This document shows, piece by piece, positions 37,375-47,600 of a stretch of DNA of 64,000 nt (positions are counted from its first letter, which is position 1; every line of letters starts with the position of its first letter). The notes under the pieces are model-generated. The model worked only from the letters and a program-made list of their open reading frames with translations, had not been told where the DNA came from and searched no databases. The DNA is from Acinetobacter rathckeae. GTDB lineage: Bacteria; Pseudomonadota; Gammaproteobacteria; Pseudomonadales; Moraxellaceae. The DNA is taken from NCBI RefSeq assembly GCF_015627125.1, contig NZ_VTDO01000006.1, positions 62,001 through 126,000 on the forward strand, given 5' to 3'. A program made the translations under genes and the position numbers.

Positions 37375-38415
37375 ATGAAAATGGCACATCAAGTTGAAAG
37401 CATGGCATATGTTGGTGATACACCTTGGCATGGTTTAGGTGAGCAATTAATGCCTAAGCAACCGATTGAAGTTTGGGCAAAGCAAGCAGGAATGGATTGG
37501 CGTATTGAATCATCCAATGTCAGTTACTTTGCTGAGAATGATAAAGCACAGCAAATCATTCTTCCTTACGAAGAGCAACGTGTACTGTATCGTTCAGACA
37601 CCCATGCACCTTTGTCAGTAGTAAGCCAGCGTTATAAAGAAGTTCAACCGTTAGAGATTCTTGAGTTTTACCGTCATCTCACTGAGCAATCAGGTTTTGA
37701 GTTGGAAACCGCAGGTGTACTTAAAGGGGGTAAGAAGTTCTGGGCATTGGCACGTACAGGACAGACCACTGCTTTAAAAGGTAAAGATGTCAGTAATGGC
37801 TATATCTTATTGGCAACCGCATGTGATGGGACATTAGCGACGACAGCTCAATTTACCTCTATTCGTGTGGTATGTAATAACACTTTAGCCATTGCCCTTA
37901 AGGGTGCAACTGCCAGTGCAGGGATGGTGAAAGTCCCTCATAGTACGCATTTCGATGCAGAGAAAGTGAAACAGCAATTGGGGATTTCAGTTCGTGCATG
38001 GGATGAGCACATGTATGAGATTAAACAATTGTCTCAGCGTAAAGTCACACAGCAAGAAGCATCCAATTACTTGAATGCGGTATTTAACAATACCTCGATG
38101 GTCTCTCCTGAAGACAATCTGATTCAGTTCTATCGTCATGTTGCTGAACAAAGCCAAGCAAACCAAGATACTAAAGTAGAACCCAATGGTCGTGCGATGA
38201 GTAAAGCTATGGAGATGTTTAATGGGCAGGGTCGAGGAGCAACACTCTCTTCAGCCAAAGATACCGCTTATGGTTTGCTCTGTTCCATGACGGAGTTTGT
38301 TGATCATGAACGACGTGCCATGAGTAATGACCATCGTTTAGATTCTGCATGGTTTGGAGCAGGAGCGAATCTAAAGCAACGTGCGCTTGAACAAGCAAGA
38401 GCATTTGTCGCTTAG
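37375..38415 (+). CDS. DUF932 phage/plasmid-related protein (YfjQ-like)
   Basis: A 346-residue member of the DUF932 family found on prophages, plasmids and CP4-type islands. Visible signatures are 'VGDTPWHGLGEQL' at the N terminus, 'VSQRYKEVQPLEILEFYR', 'ILLATACDGTLATTAQFTSIRVVCNNTLAIAL' and the C-terminal 'GTAYGLL..VTEFVDH'-type stretch (here 'KDTAYGLLCSMTEFVDHERRA'). The biochemical role is unknown; it usually sits near recombination nucleases, as here. AAGGAGC precedes the start. A terminator at 38447-38479 follows. Confidence 0.85.
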   Translation: MKMAHQVESMAYVGDTPWHGLGEQLMPKQPIEVWAKQAGMDWRIESSNVSYFAENDKAQQIILPYEEQRVLYRSDTHAPLSVVSQRYKEVQPLEILEFYRHLTEQSGFELETAGVLKGGKKFWALARTGQTTALKGKDVSNGYILLATACDGTLATTAQFTSIRVVCNNTLAIALKGATASAGMVKVPHSTHFDAEKVKQQLGISVRAWDEHMYEIKQLSQRKVTQQEASNYLNAVFNNTSMVSPEDNLIQFYRHVAEQSQANQDTKVEPNGRAMSKAMEMFNGQGRGATLSSAKDTAYGLLCSMTEFVDHERRAMSNDHRLDSAWFGAGANLKQRALEQARAFVA

Positions 38416-38446
38416 TTAGAAAAACTTATCTATCGCATTAAAACAC

Positions 38447-38479
38447 AAAGCCATGTCCCGAGAGGGGCATGGCTTTTTT
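38447..38479 (+). terminator. Intrinsic terminator after the DUF932 gene
   Basis: AAAGCCATGTCCC (38447-38459) pairs with GGGGCATGGCTTT (38464-38476; one G-T wobble), followed by T residues. It would separate DUF932 from the YqaJ gene. Confidence 0.85.
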
Positions 38480-38509
38480 TATGCCACATTTTATTCTATT
38501 GAGGTCAAT

Positions 38510-39550
38510 ATGAACCAACCTATGATTACACCACAACCAAGCTCATATCTGCCTAAACCACTATCTTCAAAACCAGTCACTCCAAAACGTGTTGCGAATA
38601 CCAAAGGCATGGATTACAGCAAATGGCTAGAAGTTAGACGCCAAGGCATTGGCAGTAGTGATGCTGCGGCTGCATGTGGACTCAACCCATATATGAGTAT
38701 GCTTGAACTCTGGATGTTGAAAACAGGCAGAGCACCTTCTAGTCCACAAAATGAAGCAAGCAATGGCAATAACCCTTTATATTGGGGGCATCAGCTTGAA
38801 CCACTAATTGCCGATTTCTATCAACAATATACAGGGCATAAAGTCAGACGAGTCAATGCGGTCTTACAGCATCCTGATGAAGATAAGTCGTTTATGTTAG
38901 CCAATCTAGATTATGCTGTGACAGGTGCTGAAGACATTCAAATTTTAGAATGTAAAACCGCAGGGCAATATGGAAGTAGGTTATGGAAGGATGGTGTACC
39001 ACTGTATGTGCTTTGCCAAGTACAACATCAATTGGCAGTGACAGGTAAACAAGCTGCCCATGTCTGTGTACTACTATGTGGTCATGAAACACAAATCTTT
39101 AAGGTCACACGCAATGAACAAGTCATTCAAGTCCTAATTCAGTCAGAGCGTTACTTTTGGCAGTGTGTAACAGATGACCGACCACCTGAACCTGATGCAT
39201 CAAAGTCAGCAGCCAGTGCCATTCAACAACTGTATCCGAAACATGAACCTTTAGAGAGTGAAGACTTTAAAGAAGATGGTTCAGCGAATAGCTTATTCGA
39301 TGATCTCTTGCTTGAAAAAGAAAAGGTTGAAACACATCAAAAGCAATTTGAGTTGTTAAAACAGCATATTCAAATGCGCATGAAGCATGCAGAAAAAGCC
39401 ATCTTTCAACGAGGCATAGTGACGTGGAAAGCATCGAAAGACCGAGTGAGCTTAGACAGTAAGAAGCTCCTTAAAGCACAGCCTGAACTGTTAGAGCAAT
39501 ATGGAGAGGTGAAAGAAGGCAGTCGTCGTTTTCAAATCTATACTGACTAG
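38510..39550 (+). CDS. YqaJ-family viral recombinase / lambda-exonuclease-like nuclease
   Basis: About 346 residues. The N-terminal nuclease part has 'WLEVRRQGIGSSDAAAACGLNPYMSMLELWMLKTGR', 'WGHQLEPLIADFY', 'MLANLDYAV' and 'ILECKTAG', the conserved series of YqaJ-type PD-(D/E)xK exonucleases (Asp and Glu-x-Lys catalytic). The C-terminal 90 residues are a coiled coil. Such enzymes resect double-stranded ends for phage-type recombination. The start is 38510, after GAGGTCA; the frame extends upstream into the terminator stem. Confidence 0.88.
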   Translation: MNQPMITPQPSSYLPKPLSSKPVTPKRVANTKGMDYSKWLEVRRQGIGSSDAAAACGLNPYMSMLELWMLKTGRAPSSPQNEASNGNNPLYWGHQLEPLIADFYQQYTGHKVRRVNAVLQHPDEDKSFMLANLDYAVTGAEDIQILECKTAGQYGSRLWKDGVPLYVLCQVQHQLAVTGKQAAHVCVLLCGHETQIFKVTRNEQVIQVLIQSERYFWQCVTDDRPPEPDASKSAASAIQQLYPKHEPLESEDFKEDGSANSLFDDLLLEKEKVETHQKQFELLKQHIQMRMKHAEKAIFQRGIVTWKASKDRVSLDSKKLLKAQPELLEQYGEVKEGSRRFQIYTD

Positions 39551-39618
39551 ATCAATACAGATGTTAGATGCTAAAAGCCTAAGTAGAGTAAAAAGCAATC
39601 CATAGCATAAACAAATCC

Positions 39619-39649
39619 ATCCCACTGCCAACGCAGTGGGATTTTTTTA
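39619..39649 (+). terminator. Intrinsic terminator after the YqaJ gene
   Basis: ATCCCACTGC (39619-39628) pairs with GCAGTGGGAT (39633-39642) with a CAAC loop, followed by TTTTTT. Confidence 0.88.
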
Positions 39650-39678
39650 TAACTAAAGAAAAGATAAAGGTGATTTAG

Positions 39679-40554
39679 ATGATGAAAGGTTTATTAATCA
39701 CACCGCCAGTGTTAGGCAGAATCAGCATTGGGCGTGTCGTTGAAAAGAATGGTAAACGTCAACCTGAAAAAGATGATCAGTTCACCATTACTAGTCAGAT
39801 TCAAAATAAGGAGGGGTGGGTAAAGCATCCCCTAGATGACAAGCTCAGAGTCAATAATGGTGATGGGAAATTACGTCAGATTCCAGTACGGATGATCTTT
39901 AATGATCCTGAACTGAACTTACGTGCTGAATATAGTTTGTTTGACCGACAAACGGGTCGCCCAATTTGTGTAGGTAATGGTGAGGTATGTCTTCGCGTGA
40001 CACCGCAAGGTTTAGAAAAGCAAGTCTGTCCAACACCACACTTATGCCCGATGGGACAAAATGGTGCGTGTAAACCATATGGTCGTTTATATGTGAACTT
40101 AGATGAAAGTGATGAACTCGGTACATTTGTATTTAGAACCACAGGTTTTAATAGTATTCGTACACTTGCAGCACGGCTTGCTTATTATCAAGCAGCCTCA
40201 AAAGACCGTTTGTCATGTTTACCATTGCAATTGGTGCTCAGAGGAAAAAGCACAACGCAGAGTTATCGCACGCCAATTTATTATGTCGATTTAACTTTGC
40301 CTGAAGGGGTATCTTTACAAGATGCGATTCAACAAGCCAAAGAGTTAGATCAGAAAGCGAAAGAGAGTGGCTTTGACCAAAGCCAACTCGATGCTGTAGC
40401 GAAGTTGGGTTATCAAGCAGTATGTTTTGATTTGGAGGAAGCAGAAGAGGAGGTCATAGATGCAAGCGAAGATGCTCAACCATTAAAAGAACAGAAGATG
40501 GATGTCATGGATTTACAACATGGTTTGAAATCATCGGTTCAGTCTGTGAGTTGA
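39679..40554 (+). CDS. Probable recombination directionality factor-like protein
   Basis: A 291-residue protein of the family often annotated as phage Gp3-like recombination directionality factor or 'hydrolase or metal-binding protein'. Cues are the N-terminal 'ITPPVLGRISIGRVVEKNGKRQPEKDDQFTIT', the cysteine cluster 'CPTPHLCPMGQNGACKPYGRLYV' (a likely metal site), and 'FRTTGFNSIRTLAARLAYY'. In related mobile elements it sits beside YqaJ and DUF932 genes. Whether it truly controls integrase direction here is inference. The acidic C terminus is variable. Confidence 0.7.
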   Translation: MMKGLLITPPVLGRISIGRVVEKNGKRQPEKDDQFTITSQIQNKEGWVKHPLDDKLRVNNGDGKLRQIPVRMIFNDPELNLRAEYSLFDRQTGRPICVGNGEVCLRVTPQGLEKQVCPTPHLCPMGQNGACKPYGRLYVNLDESDELGTFVFRTTGFNSIRTLAARLAYYQAASKDRLSCLPLQLVLRGKSTTQSYRTPIYYVDLTLPEGVSLQDAIQQAKELDQKAKESGFDQSQLDAVAKLGYQAVCFDLEEAEEEVIDASEDAQPLKEQKMDVMDLQHGLKSSVQSVS

Positions 40555-40570
40555 GGCAGGAGGGTGATGG

Positions 40571-40612
40571 CTCAAATGGGTAGAAAAATAAAGCATTCCC
40601 CTATCATTTGAG
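40571..40612. promoter_or_regulatory. Inverted repeat upstream of the AlpA-like gene
   Basis: CTCAAATG (40571-40578) pairs with CATTTGAG (40605-40612). It lies 35 bases before the start of the AlpA-like regulator and could be its operator or a leader stem. Confidence 0.4.
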
Positions 40613-40646
40613 CGTAATCCGACGCTCCGTAAAATGGAGAAGAGAC

Positions 40647-40874
40647 ATGACGACATTTGTAGGGCAAACTTTTCAGATGAATCAATTGATCAACATTAAA
40701 CAGGTTGTTGAAATTCTTGGTATAAGCCGTTCAACGATTTACGAGATGATAGATGAAGACTCTCAATACTATGATTCAACATTTCCTAAAAAAGTAACCA
40801 TTACATCTAAACGCATTGGTTGGTCAGCTTGGGAGATTCATCAGTGGATTGAAACGAAGTTAGCAACCCGTTGA
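40647..40874 (+). CDS. AlpA-family excisionase-like transcriptional regulator
   Basis: A 75-residue MerR-like winged-helix protein. 'LINIKQVVEILGISRSTIYEMIDED' is the helix-turn-helix and 'FPKKVTITSKRIGWSAWEIHQWIETKLA' the wing and tail. Both are typical of AlpA of CP4-57, which activates integrase or excision genes. The start is ATG 40647 with GGAGAAG upstream; the longer frame from 40608 lacks a site. It is followed by a compact terminator and then by the restriction genes. Confidence 0.87.
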   Translation: MTTFVGQTFQMNQLINIKQVVEILGISRSTIYEMIDEDSQYYDSTFPKKVTITSKRIGWSAWEIHQWIETKLATR

Positions 40875-40878
40875 GTGT

Positions 40879-40903
40879 AGGGAGCGAAAGCTCCCTTATT
40901 TTT
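40879..40903 (+). terminator. Intrinsic terminator after the AlpA-like gene
   Basis: AGGGAGC (40879-40885), GAAA tetraloop, GCTCCCT (40890-40896), then TATTTTT. Confidence 0.9.
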
Positions 40904-41016
40904 GCTTGATAATATTGAGAAAAGCAATGATGAGGCTAGTAAAATATAAGCTAAGTCGGCACAATTAACGTTATATTTTTTTCAGTATTAAGCTGTAAAG
41001 CAAGTGGTATATTTTA

Positions 41017-43296
41017 ATGACAAATAACAATTTCTCTCAAGTGGCAGCTTTCATTTGGTCTGTTGCAGATTTACTACGTGGTGACTTTAGACAATCGCAA
41101 TACGGACGTGTAATCTTGCCATTCACTTTGTTACGTCGTTTAGAGTGCGTACTTGAGCCAAGTAAGGATAAAGTGCTTGAAGCATATGAAAAAGTGAAAG
41201 ATATGCCTTTGCCATCCGAAGCAAAAGAAAAAATGCTGTTGCAGTCCACAGATGGTTTATCTTTTTTTAATAGCTCAGCACTTGATTTAAATAAGTTAGG
41301 AAAAAAAGATATTCGAGCGAATCTAAGTAACTATATTCAGCATTTTTCAAAAGATGCTCGTGAAATTTTTGAATATTTTAAATTTGATACATTTATAGAC
41401 TTATTAGACGACGCAAACCTACTTTATAAAGTTATACAAAAATTTGCGAATACCGACTTAAGCCCACAAAGTATTTCTAACCATGATATGGGCTTAATAT
41501 TTGAAGAATTGATTCGTCGCTTTGCTGAAAGTTCTAATGAAACAGCAGGGGAACACTTTACACCACGAGATATTGTAAGACTTACTACAGGACTTATTTT
41601 TAGCCAAGATGATGAGGTTTTAAATAAAGATGGCGTGATACGAACCATTTATGACCCAACCGCAGGAACTGGAGGCTTTTTATCTTCGGGGACGGAATAT
41701 GTGCATGAACACAATCCTGAAGCGGTGATGCGTGTGTTTGGGCAGGAGTTAAATCCAGAATCCTATGCTATTTGTAAAGCCGATATGCTCATTAAAGGTC
41801 AGGATGTACGCCGTATTAAATTGGGAAACACCTTATCTAATGACCAACTGGCGTATGAAAAGTTTGATTATATGTTGTCTAATCCGCCATTTGGTGTGGA
41901 CTGGAAAAAGATTGAACAAGACATCAAAGACGAGCATGAACAAAAAGGCTTTGAAGGACGTTTTGGTGCAGGATTACCGCGCGTGTCAGATGGTTCATTA
42001 TTATTTTTAATGCACTTGATCAGCAAAATGCGTCAACCTGAGGCAGGGAATGATCAAGGTAGCCGTATTGGAATTATTTTAAATGGTTCACCTTTATTTA
42101 CAGGCAGTGCGGGTAGTGGTGAAAGTGAAATTCGTCGTTATATTTTAGAAGCCGATTTGCTCGAAGCGATTATTGCCCTGCCTACAGATATGTTTTATAA
42201 CACTGGCATAGCAACCTATATTTGGGTACTCAGCAACAAAAAAGAGCTTAAACGTAAAGGTAAAGTGCATCTAATTAATGCCACAAATCTTAGTTCAAAA
42301 ATGCGTAAATCGCTTGGTTCTAAACGTAATTATTTAACAGATGCAGAAATACGAACCATCACTCAAAATTATGGTGATTTTGAAATTGTGGATACACTCA
42401 CTTTAGATGGTGAAAGTGAACAGCAAAAACCATTCTCAAGTAAAATTTTTAATAGTTATGAATTTGGCTATCGTCGTGTAACTATTGAACGTCCATTACG
42501 TTTATCGGCACAGCTTAGCAATGAGCGCATTGCAAGCTTACGTTTTGCACCAAAGCCTTTTAATGCAGTCATGCAAAATGTATATGAAACTTATGGTAAA
42601 GCTTGGATAGAAACAAGCTATGGTCAGTTCAGTGAAGACCAAAAAATTGAAATTCGCGCACTCATTAAAGCAGAATTTAGCGAACTAAAAGAAAAAGATA
42701 TTAAAACGGTACTTGAGCCAAAACTTTGGTTAGACCAACGGACGCTTTTACGCAAAGCAGAAGCCTTACAAACCAACATGGGTACAGCACAAAGTGATGA
42801 TTTTAATATCTTTGATGAGCAACTTAAACAGGCTTTAAAAGATTGTAATGAAAAACTCGAAACCAAAGAGAAAAAACAATTTTTAGATGCTGTGACTTGG
42901 AAAAACCAAGATGCAGAACCTGTGGTTAAAAAAGTGATAAAAAGTGCCACAAACCCGCTATATGGTCAGTTTAGTTACAAAGGTAACGTGGTGGAATTTG
43001 TGCAAGATGGTGATTTGCGCGATGCAGAGAATATTGCCCTAGACCCAAGCCAAACGACGATAGATTTAATCGAATCTTATTTTAAACGTGAAGTACAACC
43101 GCATGTGCCTGATGCGTGGATTAATGCAGATAAGCGTGATGCCCAAGACGATGAGATAGGTATAGTGGGGTATGAAATTCCGTTTAACCGCCATTTTTAT
43201 GTGTATGAACCACCACGAGATTTAAGCGAAATTGATGCCGATTTAGATAAGATTAGCCGTGAAATTATGGCACTTCTTCAAGAGGTGCATTCTTAA
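41017..43296 (+). CDS. hsdM: Type I restriction-modification methyltransferase HsdM
   Basis: The 759-residue protein is longer than typical HsdM. The N-terminal helical HsdM domain begins '[29 protein letters not shown]'. The SAM-binding motif I is '[11 protein letters not shown]' (about residue 212), and the catalytic adenine-N6 motif IV is 'NPPFG' (about residue 288). The extra C-terminal 250 residues carry 'FDFEIVDTL'-type and helical segments that contact HsdS. It methylates adenines in the bipartite target set by HsdS. Its stop overlaps the hsdS start by one base. Confidence 0.94.
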   Translation: MTNNNFSQVAAFIWSVADLLRGDFRQSQYGRVILPFTLLRRLECVLEPSKDKVLEAYEKVKDMPLPSEAKEKMLLQSTDGLSFFNSSALDLNKLGKKDIRANLSNYIQHFSKDAREIFEYFKFDTFIDLLDDANLLYKVIQKFANTDLSPQSISNHDMGLIFEELIRRFAESSNETAGEHFTPRDIVRLTTGLIFSQDDEVLNKDGVIRTIYDPTAGTGGFLSSGTEYVHEHNPEAVMRVFGQELNPESYAICKADMLIKGQDVRRIKLGNTLSNDQLAYEKFDYMLSNPPFGVDWKKIEQDIKDEHEQKGFEGRFGAGLPRVSDGSLLFLMHLISKMRQPEAGNDQGSRIGIILNGSPLFTGSAGSGESEIRRYILEADLLEAIIALPTDMFYNTGIATYIWVLSNKKELKRKGKVHLINATNLSSKMRKSLGSKRNYLTDAEIRTITQNYGDFEIVDTLTLDGESEQQKPFSSKIFNSYEFGYRRVTIERPLRLSAQLSNERIASLRFAPKPFNAVMQNVYETYGKAWIETSYGQFSEDQKIEIRALIKAEFSELKEKDIKTVLEPKLWLDQRTLLRKAEALQTNMGTAQSDDFNIFDEQLKQALKDCNEKLETKEKKQFLDAVTWKNQDAEPVVKKVIKSATNPLYGQFSYKGNVVEFVQDGDLRDAENIALDPSQTTIDLIESYFKREVQPHVPDAWINADKRDAQDDEIGIVGYEIPFNRHFYVYEPPRDLSEIDADLDKISREIMALLQEVHS

Positions 43297-44693
43297 TGGT
43301 TAATAAAATGGCGAAGTATCAGAAATATGCAGAGTATAAAGATTCGGGTGTGGAGTGGTTGGGGGAAATTCCGAGTCATTGGGAGTTTTTTTCATTAAAG
43401 AGAGCTGTAAATAAATGTACGAATGGTTTTTGGGGAGCAGAACCTAATGGAGATAATGATCTATGTGTATTAAGGGTTGCTGACTTTAATAGAAATAATT
43501 TTGAAATTAATTTAGATAAACTTACTTACAGATCAATTCTTTCTAAAGAAGCTGAAAATAGACTATTGAAAAAAGGAGACTTATTAATTGAAAAATCAGG
43601 TGGTGGTGAAAAAACATTGGTAGGGTGTGTTGTTCAATTTAATGAAGATTTTCCTGCGATTACCTCAAATTTTGTCGCAAAAATGACTCCTAGTATGAGT
43701 ATGAATAGTCGTTACATAACATATGCATTTTCACACCTATATGCAGGTCGTGTAAATTTTTCTGCTATTAAACAGACTACAGGGATTCAAAATTTAGATT
43801 CTGAAGCTTATTTGATGGAAAAATTTTGCTTTCCATCTAAAAATGAACAAACCCAAATCGCCAATTTCCTCGACCATGAAACCGCAAAAATTGACACACT
43901 CATAGCCAAACAAAAAAAGCTGATTGAATTACTCCAAGAAAAACACCAAGCGGTGATTAGTCATGCGGTGACTAAAGGCCTAAACCCTAATGTAAAAATG
44001 AAAGATTCAGGGGTTGAATGGTTGGGGGAGGTGCCTGAGCATTGGAAAGTATCAAAATTAAAATACGAAAGCGAAGTCGTGGATTGTAGAAATAAAACTC
44101 CTGAGTACTTTGATGATGGGGAGTATTTTGTAGTTCGTACAACTAATGTCAAAAATCAAGAATTAAATTTCAAGGGTGCGTTGTATACGGATAAGAGGAA
44201 TTTCGATATATGGACGCAAAGAGGTGTTCCCCCTGTAGGGTCAATTCTTTTTACTCGTGAAGCTCCAACAGGACAAGTGTGCTTAGTACCTGATACTTTA
44301 AAATTCTGTATGGGGCAAAGAATGATGAATTTCATTGCTTATGAAAGTTATTATGGAAATTATTTATTTGATTACTTAATTTCGGACTGTCTAGATCGTT
44401 ATATCAACAGTGTTTCCCATGGTAGTACTGTATCGCATTTACGCGTCGAGCAAGTTGAAAATATCCCTGTACTTGTACCGAGTAAAGAGGAAATTAAAGA
44501 AATGCACTTTCATATTTTAAAAATTAAACAGCAATTTAATATTTTAGAACAAAAAACATTGGAAACAATTGATCTACTACAAGAACGCCGTACAGCACTT
44601 ATTTCCGCAGCCGTCACAGGAAAAATAGACGTTCGGCATTGGCAAAACCCAAATAAAAATAATAATCAAGAGAATATGGAGTGCAGTACATGA
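43296..44693 (+). CDS. hsdS: Type I restriction-modification specificity subunit HsdS
   Basis: A 465-residue protein with two target-recognition domains. Each starts with a near-identical element, 'YKDSGVEWLGEIPSHWE' (about residue 15) and 'MKDSGVEWLGEVPEHWK' (about residue 235), and ends in a coiled-coil spacer ('LIAKQKKLIELLQEKHQAVISHAV' and 'EQKTLETIDLLQERRTALISAAV'). The two domains read the two halves of the DNA target; the target itself cannot be read off. It starts in a TAATG overlap with hsdM and overlaps the hsdR start. Confidence 0.94.
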   Translation: MVNKMAKYQKYAEYKDSGVEWLGEIPSHWEFFSLKRAVNKCTNGFWGAEPNGDNDLCVLRVADFNRNNFEINLDKLTYRSILSKEAENRLLKKGDLLIEKSGGGEKTLVGCVVQFNEDFPAITSNFVAKMTPSMSMNSRYITYAFSHLYAGRVNFSAIKQTTGIQNLDSEAYLMEKFCFPSKNEQTQIANFLDHETAKIDTLIAKQKKLIELLQEKHQAVISHAVTKGLNPNVKMKDSGVEWLGEVPEHWKVSKLKYESEVVDCRNKTPEYFDDGEYFVVRTTNVKNQELNFKGALYTDKRNFDIWTQRGVPPVGSILFTREAPTGQVCLVPDTLKFCMGQRMMNFIAYESYYGNYLFDYLISDCLDRYINSVSHGSTVSHLRVEQVENIPVLVPSKEEIKEMHFHILKIKQQFNILEQKTLETIDLLQERRTALISAAVTGKIDVRHWQNPNKNNNQENMECST

Positions 44694-47600
44694 AATCAGA
44701 TGCAACTTTAGAAAGCATTTTTCAACAAGACATTATTACGCAAATGCAAAGCCATGGTTGGCATGTAGGCTCAGCACAACACTATCACCGTGAAAAGGCG
44801 TTATACCCACAAGACGTTTTAGACTTTGTACAAAAAACACAACAGCCCGAGTGGCAGAAGTTTAAAACAATTTTTCCAAATGATACCGAACGTCATTTTT
44901 TAGACACCGTTGTAGCTCAACTTAAAAAAGCCAATAGCAATGCCACCGATATAGAATCTCGCAGTTACGGTACATTAGGCGTATTACGGCATGGGCTGAA
45001 AACACGAGGTACACGGTTTTCATTTTGCCAGTTTAAACCTGAGCATGGTTTAAACCCTGAACTGTATGAAAATTATAAACAAAATATTTGCCGTGTAGTG
45101 CCCGAAGTGGTCTATAGCCCACACGCAACTAAAGCAGAACTTGAAGCCACAGGAAAACAAGCCAGAAAATGGCGTATAGATTTAGTCTTATTTATTAATG
45201 GTTTTCCTGTAGCAACTTTAGAGCTTAAGTCCGAATTTAAACAAGCTGTGCAAAATGCCATGGCACAGTATAAAAAAACACGTTTACCGAAAGACCCCGA
45301 AACCAACAAACCAGAACCACTTTTAACTTTTAAGCGTGGGGCATTGGTACACTTTGCCGTAAGCCAGTATGACGTATATATGGCAACCCATTTAAATGGT
45401 GATGACACTTACTTTTTACCTTTTAATAAAGGTACTAAAGAACAAGGTGCAGGTAATGATGTACCCGAAGATATAAATGAGTACGCAACAGGCTATTTGT
45501 GGAATGAGGTGCTAACACCCGACAGCTTATTAAATATTATTGGCAACTTTATTCATTTACAGATAGAAGAAAAGGAAGACTGGGAGGGACGAAAATACAA
45601 AAAAGAAAGTCTAATTTTTCCACGCTATCATCAATGGAAAGTAGTGACCAAATTGGTTGAAGACTCTTTAACAGAAGGTACAGGACAAAAATACTTAATT
45701 CAGCATAGTGCAGGTTCGGGTAAATCAAACTCGATTGCATGGACAGCACATCAGCTCTCTAGTTTGTATGATGCAAGCCACAAAAAGATGTTTGATTCAG
45801 TGATCGTTGTGACTGATAGAACGGTTTTAGATGATCAGTTACAAGACACCATTTATCAGTTTGAACATGCGAGTGGTGTAGTCGGGAGAATTAACAATAA
45901 AGAAGGTGATGGTTCTAAGTCTGAAAAGTTAGCCAAAGCCTTAGAAATGGCACAGCCAATTATTATTGTGACTATTCAAACCTTTCCTTATGTTTTACGT
46001 GCGATTGAAAACAGCAGTCGTTTAAAAGAACGTCATTATGCAGTCATTGCGGATGAAGCACATTCTTCACAAAGTGGTTCAACAGCACGACAGCTTAAAG
46101 AAACGTTGATGTTAGATGAGCGAAATGAAGATGATGAACTGAGTGCAGAAGATGTGATTGATTCTGTCATGGCTTCACGTAAAGGTAGTCAGAATTTAAG
46201 CTTTTATGCCTTTACAGCAACGCCAAAAGATAAAACGTTACAGCTATTTGGACGTTTACCGAATCCTACATTGCCAGCATCTAAGACCAATAAGCCCGAA
46301 GCGTATCATGTGTATTCCATGCGCCAAGCGATTGAAGAAGGTTTTATTTTAGATGTGCTTAAAAACTATACCAACTATAAAGTGATTTATAAGCTCAAAC
46401 AGAAAGTTGAAGAAAAAGATGATCAGGTTGATGCTAAAAAGGCCAAGATAAAGCTGAATCAATGGGTACGCTTACATGACCATAATATCTCACAAAAAGT
46501 CCGTATCATTATTGAGCATTTTAAAAAGAATGTAATGGGCTTACTGGGCGGTCAGGCGAAAGCAATGGTTGTGACTAGCTCACGTAAAGAGGCTGTACGC
46601 TATAAACAAGCCTTTGATAAATATGTAACAGAGCAAAATTATGCCAACATTCAAGCAATGGTTGCTTTTTCAGGTGAAGTGAAATTTACAGAGCATGATG
46701 CCGATAGCACGCATTTGATGGGGCAGAAGTTTACTGAAAGTAATACGAACCCAAACTTGAAAGGGCGTGACATGCGAAAAGCATTTAACAGCGATGATTT
46801 TCAAGTCATGATTGTTGCTAATAAATTTCAAACTGGTTTTGACCAACCTAAGCTTTGTGCAATGTATGTCGATAAAAAATTGGGTGGTGTGGAATGCGTG
46901 CAAACATTATCGCGTTTAAACCGTACTTATCCTGGTAAAGCAGAGTCAGGTACATTTGTATTAGATTTTTTTAATGAACCCGAAGAAATTTTGGATGCTT
47001 TCCAACCTTACTATCAAACGGCAGAACTTGCAGATGTATCTAATCCAGATATTGTATATGACTTGGCTGAAAAGCTAAAAGCAGCCCACATTTTTATGAT
47101 GAATGAAATTGAACAATTTGTTGAAGCTTTTTATCGTAAAAATAAATCGAATGCGGTGCTTTCCAATATTTGTAAACCAGCTAAGCAGCGTTGGCAACAG
47201 CGTTATGCTCAAGCACTTAATGATTATAAAGTGACTAAAGATCGTTTGGAAATTGCCAAGAGAACAGAGGAACCTGTGCTAATTGCGAATGCTGAAAAAG
47301 AGTTTTCTGAAGCAAAGAAAGCACGAGAAACGCTCGAGATTTTTAGAAAAGACTTAGGTAGCTTTACTCGTTTTTATGAGTTTATGTCACAGATTGTGGA
47401 ATATAACGATAAAGAGTTAGAGAAAATGAGTTTGTTTGCTCGTAGCTTACGCCCTTTGTTACGTGAGCAAGAAGCAGATGAAGAAGAGATTGATTTGAGT
47501 AACGTATCGATGAGTCACTATCGTCTTTCAAAAATTCGTCAACAAGATATTCAACTCAAAACCAATAGTACTGAGCATAAGATAGAGCCAGCTAATGATG

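Noticed and set aside
44681..44692. GTG 44681 as hsdR start
   Set aside because: ATG 44690 has a properly spaced GGAG and makes the common ATGA overlap with hsdS.
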